A stretch of DNA of 64,000 nucleotides from the NCBI GenBank assembly GCA_030533445.1, contig JARPUW010000261.1:248001-312000 (forward strand), in the 5' to 3' direction. Each line of letters opens with the position of its first letter. The first letter of the stretch is position 1. The position numbers and the translations under genes are program-made. This document shows, in pieces, positions 25,004 to 37,408 of this stretch. The notes under the pieces are model-generated. The model saw only the letters and a list, made by a program, of their open reading frames with translations. It was not told where the DNA came from and made no database searches. This stretch comes from Cyprinodon diabolis (taxonomy: Eukaryota; Chordata; Actinopteri; Cyprinodontiformes; Cyprinodontidae).

Positions 25004-28000
25004 AAACATCAGCTCAAATCTACTTTATATTGTTAGTTTTCAGCTCTAAATGATTGCCAGAAAAGATCATGGCTGTATCATTAATGGTTTGTCTGTTACA
25101 ACTCCAGAGGCAAAAATGGCATTATCTCACTGTGAAATGAGCGTTTTGGCCTCAACTTCTGTTTTGAAGCTTGGAACCATAAACATCTGCTCAAATCTAC
25201 TTTATATTGTTAGTTTTCAGCTCTAGATGATTGCCAGAAAAGATCATGGCTGTATCATTAATGGTTTGTCCGTTACAACTCCAGAGGCCAAAATGGCATT
25301 ATCTCACTGTGAAATGAGCGTTTTGGCCTCAACTTCTGATTTGAAGCTTGGAAGCAAAAACATCTGCTCAAATCTACTTTATATTGTTAGTTTTCAGCTC
25401 TAGATGATTGCCAGAAAAGATCATGGCTGTATCATTAATGGTTTGTCTGTTAATACTCCAGAGGCCAAAATGGCATTATCTCACTGTGAAATGAGCGTTT
25501 TGGCCTCAACTTCTGATTTGAAGCTTGGAAGCAAAAACATCTGCTCATATCTACTTTATATTGTTAGTTTTCAGCTCTAGGTGATTGCCAGAAAAGATCA
25601 TGGCTGTATCATTAATGGTTTGTCTGTTACAACTCCAGAGGCCAAAAAGGCATTATCTCACTGTGAAATGAGCGTTTTGGCCTCAACTTCTGATTTGAAG
25701 CTTGGAACCAAAAACATCAGCTCAAATCTACTTTATATTGTTAGTTTTCAGCTCTAGATGATTGCCAGAAAAGATCATGGCTGTATCATTAATGGTTTGT
25801 CTGTTACAACTCCAGAGGCAAAAATGGCATTATCTCACTGTGAAATGAGCGTTTTGGCCTCAACTTCTGTTTTGAAGCTTGGAACCATAAACATCTGCTC
25901 AAATCTACTTTATATTGTTAGTTTTCAGCTCTAGATGATTGCCAGAAAAGATCATGGCTGTATCATTAATGGTTTGTCCGTTACAACTCCAGAGGCCAAA
26001 ATGGCATTATCTCACTGTGAAATGAGCGTTTTGGCCTCAACTTCTGATTTGAAGCTTGGAAGCAAAAACATCTGCTCAAATCTACTTTATATTGTTAGTT
26101 TTCAGCTCTAGATGATTGCCAGAAAAGATCATGGCTGTATCATTAATGGTTTGTCTGTTAATACTCCAGAGGCCAAAATGGCATTATCTCACTGTGAAAT
26201 GAGCGTTTTGGCCTCAACTTCTGATTTGAAACTTGGAAGCAAAAACATCTGCTCAAATCTACTTTATATTGTTAGTTTTCAGCTCTAGATGATTGCCAGA
26301 AAAGATTATGGCTGTATCATTAATGGTTTGTCTGTTACAACTCCAGAGGCCAAAATGGCATTATCTCACTGTGAAATGAGCGTTTTGGCCTCAATCTCTG
26401 ATTTGAAGCTTGGAAGCAAAAACATCTGCTCAAATCTACTTTATATTGTTAGTTTTCAGCTCTAGATGATTGCCAGAAAAGATCATGGCTGTATCATTAA
26501 TGGTTTGTCTGTTACAACTCCAGAGGCCAAAATGGCATTATCTCACTGTGAAATGAGCGTTTTGGCCTCAACTTCTGTTTTGAAGCTTGGAAGCAAAAAC
26601 ATCTGCTCAAATCTACTTTATATTGTTAGTTTTCAGCTCTAGATGATTGCCAGAAAAGATCATGGCTGTATCATTAATGGTTTGTCCGTTACAACTCCAG
26701 AGGCCAAAATGGCATTATCTCACTGTGAAAAGAGCGTTTTGGCCTCAACTTCTGTTTTGAAGCTTGGAACCAAAAACATCAGCTCCAATCTACTTTATAT
26801 TGTTAGTTTTCAGCTCTAGATGATTGCCAGAAAAGATCATGGCTGTATCATTAATGGTTTGTCTGTTACAACTCCAGAGGCAAAAATGGCATTATCTCAC
26901 TGTGAAATGAGCGTTTTGGCCTCAACTTCTGATTTGAAGCTTGGAAGCAAAAACATCTGCTCAAATCTACTTTATATTGTTAGTTTTCAGCTCTAGATGA
27001 TTGCCAGAAAAGATTATGGCTGTATCATTAATGGTTTGTCTGTTACAACTCCAGAGGCCAAAATGGCATTATCTCACTGTGAAATGAGCGTTTTGGCCTC
27101 AATCTCTGATTTGAAGCTTGGAAGCAAAAACATCTGCTCAAATCTACTTTATATTGTTAGTTTTCAGCTCTAGATGATTGCCAGAAAAGATCATGGCTGT
27201 ATCATTAATGGTTTGTCTGTTACAACTCCAGAGGCCAAAATGGCATTATCTCACTGTGAAATGAGCGTTTTGGCCTCAACTTCTGATTTGAAGCTTGGAA
27301 GCAAAAACATCTGCTCAAATCTACTTTATATTGTTAGTTTTCAGCTCTAGATGATTGCCAGAAAAGATTATGGCTGTATCATTAATGGTTTGTCTGTTAC
27401 AACTCCAGAGGCCAAAATGGCATTATCTCACTGTGAAATGAGCGTTTTGGCCTCAATCTCTGATTTGAAGCTTGGAAGCAAAAACATCTGCTCAAATCTA
27501 CTTTATATTGTTAGTTTTCAGCTCTAGATGATTGCCAGAAAAGATCATGGCTGTATCATTAATGGTTTGTCTGTTACAACTCCAGAGGCCAAAATGGCAT
27601 TATCTCACTGTGAAATGAGCGTTTTGGCCTCAACTTCTGTTTTGAAGCTTGGAAGCAAAAACATCTGCTCAAATCTACTTTATATTGTTAGTTTTCAGCT
27701 CTAGATGATTGCCAGAAAAGATCATGGCTGTATCATTAATGGTTTGTCTGTTACAACTCCAGAGGCCAAAATGGCATTATCTCACTGTGAAATGAGCGTT
27801 TTGGCCTCAACTTCTGATTTGAAGCTTGGAAGCAAAAACATCTGCTCAAATCTACTTTATATTGTTAGTTTTCAGCTCTAGATGATTGCCAGAAAAGATC
27901 ATGGCTGTATCATTAATGGTTTGTCCGTTACAACTCCAGAGGCCAAAATGGCATTATCTCACTGTGAAAAGAGCGTTTTGGCCTCAACTTCTGTTTTGAA

Positions 28001-28720
28001 GCTTGGAACCAAAAACATCAGCTCAAATCTACTTTATATTGTTAGTTTTCAGCTCTAGATGATTGCCAGAAAAGATCATGGCTGTATCATTAATGGTTTG
28101 TCTGTTACAACTCCAGAGGCAAAAATGGCATTATCTCACTGTGAAATGAGCGTTTTGGCCTCAACTTCTGTTTTGAAGCTTGGAACCATAAACATCTGCT
28201 CAAATCTACTTTATATTGTTAGTTTTCAGCTCTAGATGATTGCCAGAAAAGATCATGGCTGTATCATTAATGGTTTGTCCGTTACAACTCCAGAGGCCAA
28301 AATGGCATTATCTCACTGTGAAATGAGCGTTTTGGCCTCAACTTCTGATTTGAAGCTTGGAAGCAAAAACATCTGCTCAAATCTACTTTATATTGTTAGT
28401 TTTCAGCTCTAGATGATTGCCAGAAAAGATCATGGCTGTATCATTAATGGTTTGTCTGTTAATACTCCAGAGGCCAAAATGGCATTATCTCACTGTGAAA
28501 TGAGCGTTTTGGCCTCAACTTCTGATTTGAAGCTTGGAAGCAAAAACATCTGCTCAAATCTACTTTATATTGTTAGTTTTCAGCTCTAGATGATTGCCAG
28601 AAAAGATTATGGCTGTATCATTAATGGTTTGTCTGTTACAACTCCACAGGCCAAAATGGCATTATCTCACTGTGAAATGAGCGTTTTGGCCTCAATCTCT
28701 GATTTGAAGCTTGGAAGCAA
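25004..28720 (+). repeat. Uniform block: 21 monomers of exactly 177 bp
   Basis: The block is 3,717 bp, exactly 21 x 177, with no 178-bp copies. Block-typical marks are aaacatcagctc (25011, 25719, 26781, 28020), ggcaaaaatgg, and caatctctg (about 26393, 27101, 27455, 28694). Spacings of the first mark are 708, 1,062 and 1,239 bp (4, 6 and 7 monomers), so short HOR periods coexist. Private changes are G-to-A at 25049, loss of AAGCTT at 26231 (gaaacttgg), A-to-C at 26786 and G-to-C at 28647. Confidence 0.88.
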
Positions 28721-29430
28721 AAACATCTGCTCAAATCTACTTTATATTGTTAGTTTTCAGCTCTAGATGATTGCCAGAAAAGATCATGGCTGTATCATTA
28801 ATGGTTTGTCTGTTACAACTCCAGAGGCCAAAATGGCATTATCTCACTGTGAAATGAGCGTTTTGGCCTCAACTTCTGATTTGAAGCTTGGAAGCAAAAA
28901 CATCTGCTCAAATCTACTTTATATTGTTAGTTTTCAGCTCTAGATGATTGCCAGAAAAGATCATGGCTGTATCATTAATGGTTTGTCTGTTACAACTCCA
29001 GAGGCCAAAATGGCATTATCTCACTGTGAAAAGAGCGTTTTGGCCTCAACCTTCTGTTTTGAAGCTTGGAACCAAAAACATCTGCTCAAATCTACTTTAT
29101 ATTGTTAATTTTCAGCTCTAGATGATTGCCAGAAAAGATCATGGCTGTATCATTAATGGTTTGTCTGTTACAACTCCAGAGGCCAAAATGGCATTATCTC
29201 ACTGTGAAATGAGCGTTTTGGCCTCAACCTTCTGATTTGAAGCTTGGAACCAAAAACATCTGCTCAAATCTACTTTATATTGTTAGTTTTCAGCTCTAGA
29301 TGATTGCCAGAAAAGATCATGGCTGTATCATTAATGGTTTGTCCGTTACAACTCCAGAGGCCAAAATGGCATTATCTCACTGTGAAATGAGCGTTTTGGC
29401 CTCAACTTCTGTTTTGAAGCTTGGAACCAT
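28721..29430 (+). repeat. Four monomers leading into the 23-monomer HOR
   Basis: Four monomers total 710 bp. The second carries ccttctgtttt followed by an A for G in 'gttaattttc' at about 29104. The third joins gaaatgag to caaccttctgattt (about 29211-29236), a combination rare elsewhere. The fourth has tccgtt and ggaaccat. Everything from 28698 on is shared with 39,513 onward. Confidence 0.83.
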
Positions 29431-32400
29431 AAACATCTGCTCATATCTACTTTATATTGTTAGTTTTCAGCTCTAGATGATTGCCAGAAAAGATCATGGC
29501 TGTATCATTAATGGTTTGTCTGTTACAACTCCAGTGGCCAAAATGGCATTATCTCACTGTGAAAAGAGCGTTTTGGCCTCAACCTTCTGATTTGAAGCTT
29601 GGAACCAAAAACATCTGCTCAAATCTACTTTATATTGTTAGTTTTCAGCTCTAGATGATTGCCAGAAAAGATCATGGCTGTATCATTAATGGTTTGTCTG
29701 TTACAACTCCAGAGGCCAAAATGGCATTATCTCACTGTGAAATGAGCGTTTTGGCCTCAACTTCTGATTTGAAGCTTGGAAGCAAAAACATCTGCTCAAA
29801 TCTACTTTATATTGTTAGTTTTCAGCTCTAGATGATTGCCAGAAAAGATCATGGCTGTATCATTAATGGTTTGTCTGTTACAACTCCAGAGGCCAAAATG
29901 GCATTATCTCACTGTGAAAAGAGCGTTTTGGCCTCAACCTTCTGTTTTGAAGCTTGGAACCAAAAACATCTGCTCAAATCTACTTTATATTGTTAGTTTT
30001 CAGCTCTAGATGATTGCCAGAAAAGATCATGGCTGTATCATTAATGGTTTGTCTGTTATAACTCCAGAGGCCAAAATGGCATTATCTCACTGTGAAATGA
30101 GCGTTTTGGCCTCAACTTCTGTTTTGAAGCTTGGAACCATAAATATCTGCTCATATCTACTTTATATTGTTAGTTTTCAGCTCTAGGTGATTGCCAGAAA
30201 AGATCATGGCTGTATCATTAATGGTTTGTCTGTTACAACTCCAGAGGCCAAAAAGGCATTATCTCACTGTGAAATGAGCGTTTTGGCCTCAACTTCTGTT
30301 TTGAAGCTTGGAACCATAAACATCTGCTCAAATCTACTTTATATTGTTAGTTTTCAGCTCTAGATGATTGCCAGAAAAGATCATGGCTGTATCATTAATG
30401 GTTTGTCTGTTAATACTCCAGAGGCCAAAATGGCATTATCTCACTGTGAAATGAGCGTTTTGGCCTCAACTTCTGATTTGAAGCTTGGAAGCAAAAACAT
30501 CTGCTCAAATCTACTTTATATTGTTAGTTTTCAGCTCTAGATGATTGCCAGAAAAGATTATGGCTGTATCATTAATGTTTTGTCTGTTACAACTCCAGAG
30601 GCCAAAATGGCATTATCTCACTGTGAAATGAGCGTTTTGGCCTCAACTTCTGATTTGAAGCTTGGAAGCAAAAACTTCTGCTCAAATCTACTTTATATTG
30701 TTAGTTTTCAGTTCTAGATGATTGCCAGAAAAGATCATGGCTGTATCAGTAATGGTTTGTCTGTTACAACTCCAGAGGCCAAAATGGCATTATCTCACTG
30801 TGAAATGAGCGTTTTGGCCTCAACTTCTGATTTGAAGCTTGGAAGCAAAAACATCTGCTCAAATCTACTTTATATTGTTAGTTTTCAGCTCTAGATGATT
30901 GCCAGAAAAGATCATGGCTGTATCATTAATGGTTTGTCTGTTACAACTCCAGAGGCCAAAATGGCATTATCTCACTGTGAAAAGAGCGTTTTGGCCTCAA
31001 CCTTCTGATTTGAAGCTTGAAAAAAAACATCTGCTCAAATCTACTTTATATTGTTAGTTTTCAGCTCTAGATGATTGCCAGAAAAGATCATGGCTGTATC
31101 ATTAATGGTTTGTCTGTTACAACTCCAGAGGCCAAAATGGCATTATCTCACTGTGAAAAGAGCGTTTTGGCCTCAACCTTCTGATTTGAAGCTTGGAACC
31201 AAAAACATCTGCTCAAATCTACTTTATATTGTTAATTTTTCAGCTCTAGATGATTGCCAGAAAAGATCATGGCTGTATCATTAATGGTTTGTCTGTTACA
31301 ACTCCAGAGGCCAAAATGGCATTATCTCACTGTGAAATGAGCGTTTTGGCCTCAACTTCTGTTTTGAAGCTTGGAACCAAAAACATCTGCTCAAATCTAC
31401 TTTATATTGTTAGTTTTCAGCTCTAGATGATTGCCAGAAAAGATTATGGCTGCATCATTAATGGTTTGTCTGTTACAACTCCAGAGGCCAAAATGGTATT
31501 ATCTCACTGTGAAATGAGCGTTTTGGCCTCAACTTCTGATTTGAAGCTTGGAAGCAAAAACATCTGCTCAAATCTACTTTATATTGTTAGTTTTCAGCTC
31601 TAGATGATTGCCAGAAAAGATCATGGCTGTATCATTAATGGTTTGTCTGTTACAACTCCAGAGGCCAAAATGGCATTATCTCACTGTGAAAAGAGCGTTT
31701 TGGCCTCAACTTTCTGTTTTGAAGCTTGGAGCCAAAAACATCTGCTCAAATCTACTTTATATTGTTAGTTTTCAGCTCTAGATGATTGCCAGAAAAGATC
31801 ATGGCTGTATCATTAATGGTTTGTCTGTTACAACTCCAGAGGCCAAAATGGCATTATCTCACTGTGAAATGAGCGTTTTGGCCTCAACTTCTGTTTTGAA
31901 GCTTGGAACCATAAACATCTGCTCAAATCTACTTTATATTGTTAGTTTTCAGCTCTAGATGATTGCCAGAAAAGATCATGGCTGTATCATTAATGGTTTG
32001 TCCGTTACAACTCCAGAGGCCAAAATGGCATTATCTCACTGTGAAATGAGCGTTTTGGCCTCAACTTCTGATTTGAAGCTTGGAAGCAAAAACATCTGCT
32101 CAAATCTACTTTATATTGTTAGTTTTCAGCTCTAGATGATTGCCAGAAAACATCATGGCTGTATCATTAATGGTTTGTCTGTTACAACTCCAGAGGCCAA
32201 AATGGCATTATCTCACTGTGAAATGAGCGTTTTGGCCTCAACTTCTGATTTGAAGCTTGGAAGCAAAAACATCTGCTCAAATCTACTTTATATTGTTAGT
32301 TTTCAGCTCTAGATGATTGCCAGAAAAGATTATGGCTGTATCATTAATGGTTTGTCTGTTACAACTCCAGAGGCCAAAATGGCATTATCTCACTGTGAAA

Positions 32401-33508
32401 TGAGCGTTTTGGCCTCAACTTCTGATTTGAAGCTTGGAAGCAAAAACATCTGCTCAAATCTACTTTATATTGTTAGTTTTCAGCTCTAGATGATTGCCAG
32501 AAAAGATCATGGCTGTATCATTAATGGTTTGTCTGTTACAACTCCAGAGGCCAAAATGGCATTATCTCACTGTGAAAAGATCGTTTTGGCCTCAACCTTC
32601 TGATTTGAAGCTTGAAACCAAAAACATCTGCTCAAATCTACTTTATATTGTTAGTTTTCAGCTCTAGATGATTGCCAGAAAAGATCATGGCTGTATCATT
32701 AATGGTTTGTCTGTTACAACTCCAGAGGCCAAAATGGCATTATCTCACTGTGAAAAGAGCGTTTTGGCCTCAACCTTCTGATTTGAAGCTTGGAACCAAA
32801 AACATCTGCTCAAATCTACTTTATATTGTTAGTTTTCAGCTCTAGATGATTGCCAGAAAAGATCATGGCTGTATCATTAATGGTTTGTCTGTTACAACTC
32901 CAGAGGCCAAAATGGCATTATCTCACTGTGAAATGAGCGTTTTGGCCTCAACTTCTGTTTTGAAGCTTGGAACCATAAACATCTTCTCAAATCTACTTTA
33001 TATTGTTAGTTTTCAGCTCTAGATGATTGCCAGAAAAGATCATGGCTGTATCATTAATGGTTTGTCTGTTACAACTCCAGAGGCCAAAAAGGCATTATCT
33101 CACTATGAAATGAGCGTTTTGGCCTCAACTTCTGATTTGAAGCTTGGAAGCAAAAATATCTGCTCAAATCTACTTTATATTGTTAGTTTTCAGCTCTAGA
33201 TGATTGCCAGAAAAGATTATGGCTGCATCATTAATGGTTTGTCTGTTACAACTCCAGAGGCCAAAATGGCATCATCTCACTGTGAAATGAGCGTTTTGGC
33301 CTCAACTTCTGATTTGAAGCTTGGAAGCAAAAACATCTGCTCAAATCTACTTTATATTGTTAGTTTTCAGCTCTAGATGATTGCCAGAAAAGATCATGGC
33401 TGTATCATTAATGGTTTGTCTGTTACAACTCCAGAGGCCAAAATGGCATTATCTCACTGTGAAAAGAGCGTTTTGGCCTCAACCTTCTGATTTGAAGCTT
33501 GGAACCAA
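29431..33508 (+). repeat. 23-monomer HOR unit A (4,078 bp)
   Basis: The unit runs from one ccagtggcc monomer (mark at 29533) to the next (33611), 4,078 bp, or 23 monomers. Ordered marks are agtggcc; gttataact; aggtg; gttaatact; aatgttttg; cagttctag with atcagtaatgg (about 30707-30750); poly(A) at 31020-31027; gttaattttt at 31231; gaaaacatc (31 kb side 32151); gaaaagatcg (about 32577); atcttctc (32981); and gcatcatctc (about 33269). Private changes include C-to-T at 31711 and A-to-G at 31731. Confidence 0.88.
31020..31027 (+). repeat. Poly(A) tract, 8 A
   Basis: The usual gcttggaaccaaaaac is replaced by gcttg, eight A and c. This is the shortest of six copies at the same HOR position. Confidence 0.9.
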
Positions 33509-36500
33509 AAACATCTGCTCAAATCTACTTTATATTGTTAGTTTTCAGCTCTAGATGATTGCCAGAAAAGATCATGGCTGTATCATTAATGGTTTGTCTG
33601 TTACAACTCCAGTGGCCAAAATGGCATTATCTCACTGTGAAAAGAGCGTTTTGGCCTCAACCTTCTGATTTGAAGCTTGGAACCAAAAACATCTGCTCAA
33701 ATCTACTTTATATTGTTAGTTTTCAGCTCTAGATGATTGCCAGAAAAGATCATGGCTGTATCATTAATGGTTTGTCTGTTACAACTCCAGAGGCCAAAAT
33801 GGCATTATCTCACTGTGAAATGAGCGTTTTGGCCTCAACTTCTGATTTGAAGCTTGGAAGCAAAAACATCTGCTCAAATCTACTTTATATTGTTAGTTTT
33901 CAGCTCTAGATGATTGCCAGAAAAGATCATGGCTGTATCATTAATGGTTTGTCTGTTATAACTCCAGAGGCCAAAATGGCATTATCTCACTGTGAAATGA
34001 GCGTTTTGGCCTCAACTTCTGTTTTGAAGCTTGGAACCATAAATATCTGCTCATATCTACTTTATATTGTTAGTTTTCAGCTCTAGGTGATTGCCAGAAA
34101 AGATCATGGCTGTATCATTAATGGTTTGTCTGTTACAACTCCAGAGGCCAAAAAGGCATTATCTCACTATGAAATGAGCGTTTTGGCCTCAACTTCTGAT
34201 TTGAAGCTTGGAAGCAAAAACATCTGCTCAAATCTACTTTATATTGTTAGTTTTCAGCTCTAGATGATTGCCAGAAAAGATCATGGCTGTATCATTAATG
34301 GTTTGTCTGTTAATACTCCAGAGGCCAAAATGGCATTATCTCACTGTGAAATGAGCGTTTTGGCCTCAACTTCTGATTTGAAGCTTGGAAGCAAAAACAT
34401 CTGCTCAAATCTACTTTATATTGTTAGTTTTCAGCTCTAGATGATTGCCAGAAAAGATTATGGCTGTATCATTAATGTTTTGTCTGTTACAACTCCAGAG
34501 GCCAAAATGGCATTATCTCACTGTGAAATGAGCGTTTTGGCCTCAACTTCTGATTTGAAGCTTGGAAGCAAAAACTTCTGCTCAAATCTACTTTATATTG
34601 TTAGTTTTCAGTTCTAGATGATTGCCAGAAAAGATCATGGCTGTATCAGTAATGGTTTGTCTGTTACAACTCCAGAGGCCAAAATGGCATTATCTCACTG
34701 TGAAATGAGCGTTTTGGCCTCAACTTCTGATTTGAAGCTTGGAAGCAAAAACATCTGCTCAAATCTACTTTATATTGTTAGTTTTCAGCTCTAGATGATT
34801 GCCAGAAAAGATCATGGCTGTATCATTAATGGTTTGTCTGTTACAACTCCAGAGGCCAAAATGGCATTATCTCACTGTGAAAAGAGCGTTTTGGCCTCAA
34901 CCTTCTGATTTGAAGCTTGAAAAAAAAACATCTGCTCAAATCTACTTTATATTGTTAGTTTTCAGCTCTAGATGATTGCCAGAAAAGATCATGGCTGTAT
35001 CATTAATGGTTTGTCTGTTACAACTCCAGAGGCCAAAATGGCATTATCTCACTGTGAAAAGAGCGTTTTGGCCTCAACCTTCTGATTTGAAGCTTGGAAC
35101 CAAAAACATCTGCTCAAATCTACTTTATATTGTTAGTTTTCAGCTCTAGATGATTGCCAGAAAAGATCATGGCTGTATCATTAATGGTTTGTCTGTTACA
35201 ACTCCAGAGGCCAAAATGGCATTATCTCACTGTGAAATGAGCGTTTTGGCCTCAACTTCTGTTTTGAAGCTTGGAACCATAAACATCTGCTCAAATCTAC
35301 TTTATATTGTTAGTTTTCAGCTCTAGATGATTGCCAGAAAAGATCATGGCTGTATCATTAATGGTTTGTCCGTTACAACTCCAGAGGCCAAAATGGCATT
35401 ATCTCACTGTGAAATGAGCGTTTTGGCCTCAACTTCTGATTTGAAGCTTGGAAGCAAAAACATCTGCTCAAATCTACTTTATATTGTTAGTTTTCAGCTC
35501 TAGATGATTGCCAGAAAAGATCATGGCTGTATCATTAATGGTTTGTCTGTTACAACTCCAGAGGCCAAAATGGCATTATCTCACTGTGAAAAGAGCGTTT
35601 TGGCCTCAACCTTCTGTTTTGAAGCTTGGAACCAAAAACATCTGCTCAAATCTACTTTATATTGTTAGTTTTCAGCTCTAGATGATTGCCAGAAAAGATC
35701 ATGGCTGTATCATTAATGGTTTGTCTGTTACAACTCCAGAGGCCAAAATGGCATTATCTCACTGTGAAATGAGCGTTTTGGCCTCAACTTCTGTTTTGAA
35801 GCTTGGAACCATAAACATCTGCTCAAATCTACTTTATATTGTTAGTTTTCAGCTCTAGATGATTGCCAGAAAAGATCATGGCTGTATCATTAATGGTTTG
35901 TCCGTTACAACTCCAGAGGCCAAAATGGCATTATCTCACTGTGAAATGAGCGTTTTGGCCTCAACTTCTGATTTGAAGCTTGGAAGCAAAAACATCTGCT
36001 CAAATCTACTTTATATTGTTAGTTTTCAGCTCTAGATGATTGCCAGAAAACATCATGGCTGTATCATTAATGGTTTGTCTGTTACAACTCCAGAGGCCAA
36101 AATGGCATTATCTCACTGTGAAATGAGCGTTTTGGCCTCAACTTCTGATTTGAAGCTTGGAAGCAAAAACATCTGCTCAAATCTACTTTATATTGTTAGT
36201 TTTCAGCTCTAGATGATTGCCAGAAAAGATTATGGCTGTATCATTAATGGTTTGTCTGTTACAACTCCAGAGGCCAAAATGGCATTATCTCACTGTGAAA
36301 TGAGCGTTCTGGCCTCAACTTCTGATTTGAAGCTTGGAAGCAAAAACATCTGCTCAAATCTACTTTATATTGTTAGTTTTCAGCTCTAGATGATTGCCAG
36401 AAAAGATCATGGCTGTATCATTAATGGTTTGTCTGTTACAACTCCAGAGGCCAAAATGGAATTATCTCACTGTGAAAAGATCGTTTTGGCCTCAACCTTC

Positions 36501-37408
36501 TGATTTGAAGCTTGAAACCAAAAACATCTGCTCAAATCTACTTTATATTGTTAGTTTTCAGCTCTAGATGATTGCCAGAAAAGATCATGGCTGTATCATT
36601 AATGGTTTGTCTGTTACAACTCCAGAGGCCAAAATGGCATTATCTCACTGTGAAAAGAGCGTTTTGGCCTCAACCTTCTGATTTGAAGCTTGGAACCAAA
36701 AACATCTGCTCAAATCTACTTTATATTGTTAGTTTTCAGCTCTAGATGATTGCCAGAAAAGATCATGGCTGTATCATTAATGGTTTGTCTGTTACAACTC
36801 CAGAGGCCAAAATGGCATTATCTCACTGTGAAATGAGCGTTTTGGCCTCAACTTCTGTTTTGAAGCTTGGAACCATAAACATCTTCTCAAATCTACTTTA
36901 TATTGTTAGTTTTCAGCTCTAGATGATTGCCAGAAAAGATCATGGCTGTATCATTAATGGTTTGTCTGTTACAACTCCAGAGGCCAAAAAGGCATTATCT
37001 CACTATGAAATGAGCGTTTTGGCCTCAACTTCTGATTTGAAGCTTGGAAGCAAAAATATCTGCTCAAATCTACTTTATATTGTTAGTTTTCAGCTCTAGA
37101 TGATTGCCAGAAAAGATTATGGCTGCATCATTAATGGTTTGTCTGTTACAACTCCAGAGGCCAAAATGGCATCATCTCACTGTGAAATGAGCGTTTTGGC
37201 CTCAACTTCTGATTTGAAGCTTGGAAGCAAAAACATCTGCTCAAATCTACTTTATATTGTTAGTTTTCAGCTCTAGATGATTGCCAGAAAAGATCATGGC
37301 TGTATCATTAATGGTTTGTCTGTTACAACTCCAGAGGCCAAAATGGCATTATCTCACTGTGAAAAGAGCGTTTTGGCCTCAACCTTCTGATTTGAAGCTT
37401 GGAACCAA
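33509..37408 (+). repeat. 22-monomer derivative of the HOR, unit B (3,900 bp)
   Basis: This unit has the same order as unit A but lacks one monomer between agtggcc and gttataact: the ccttctgtttt monomer present at 29.9 kb and 44.8 kb. Marks from about 29,961 on recur at +3,900, including cagttctag, atcttctc (36881) and gcatcatctc. Poly(A) has 9 A here (34920-34928). Private changes are T-to-C at 36309 and C-to-A at 36460. Monomers near 31.4 and 35.3 kb differ as whole patches, not single bases. Confidence 0.87.
34920..34928 (+). repeat. Poly(A) tract, 9 A
   Basis: Same HOR position as the tract at 31020, with one more A. Confidence 0.9.

Noticed and set aside
31020..31027. Poly(A) tail of an inserted retroelement
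   Set aside because: Only 8-10 A replace a few bases of the normal monomer. There is no inserted sequence upstream, no target-site duplication, and the monomer continues in register on both sides.
31075..31284. Open frame of about 69 codons, repeated identically at 41892-42101
   Set aside because: It starts at a TTG inside the monomer and is open only because an extra T in gttaattttt (31231, 42048) shifts the frame past the usual stop. The two copies are the 10,817-bp duplication of the same satellite. No domain, signal or codon bias is visible.
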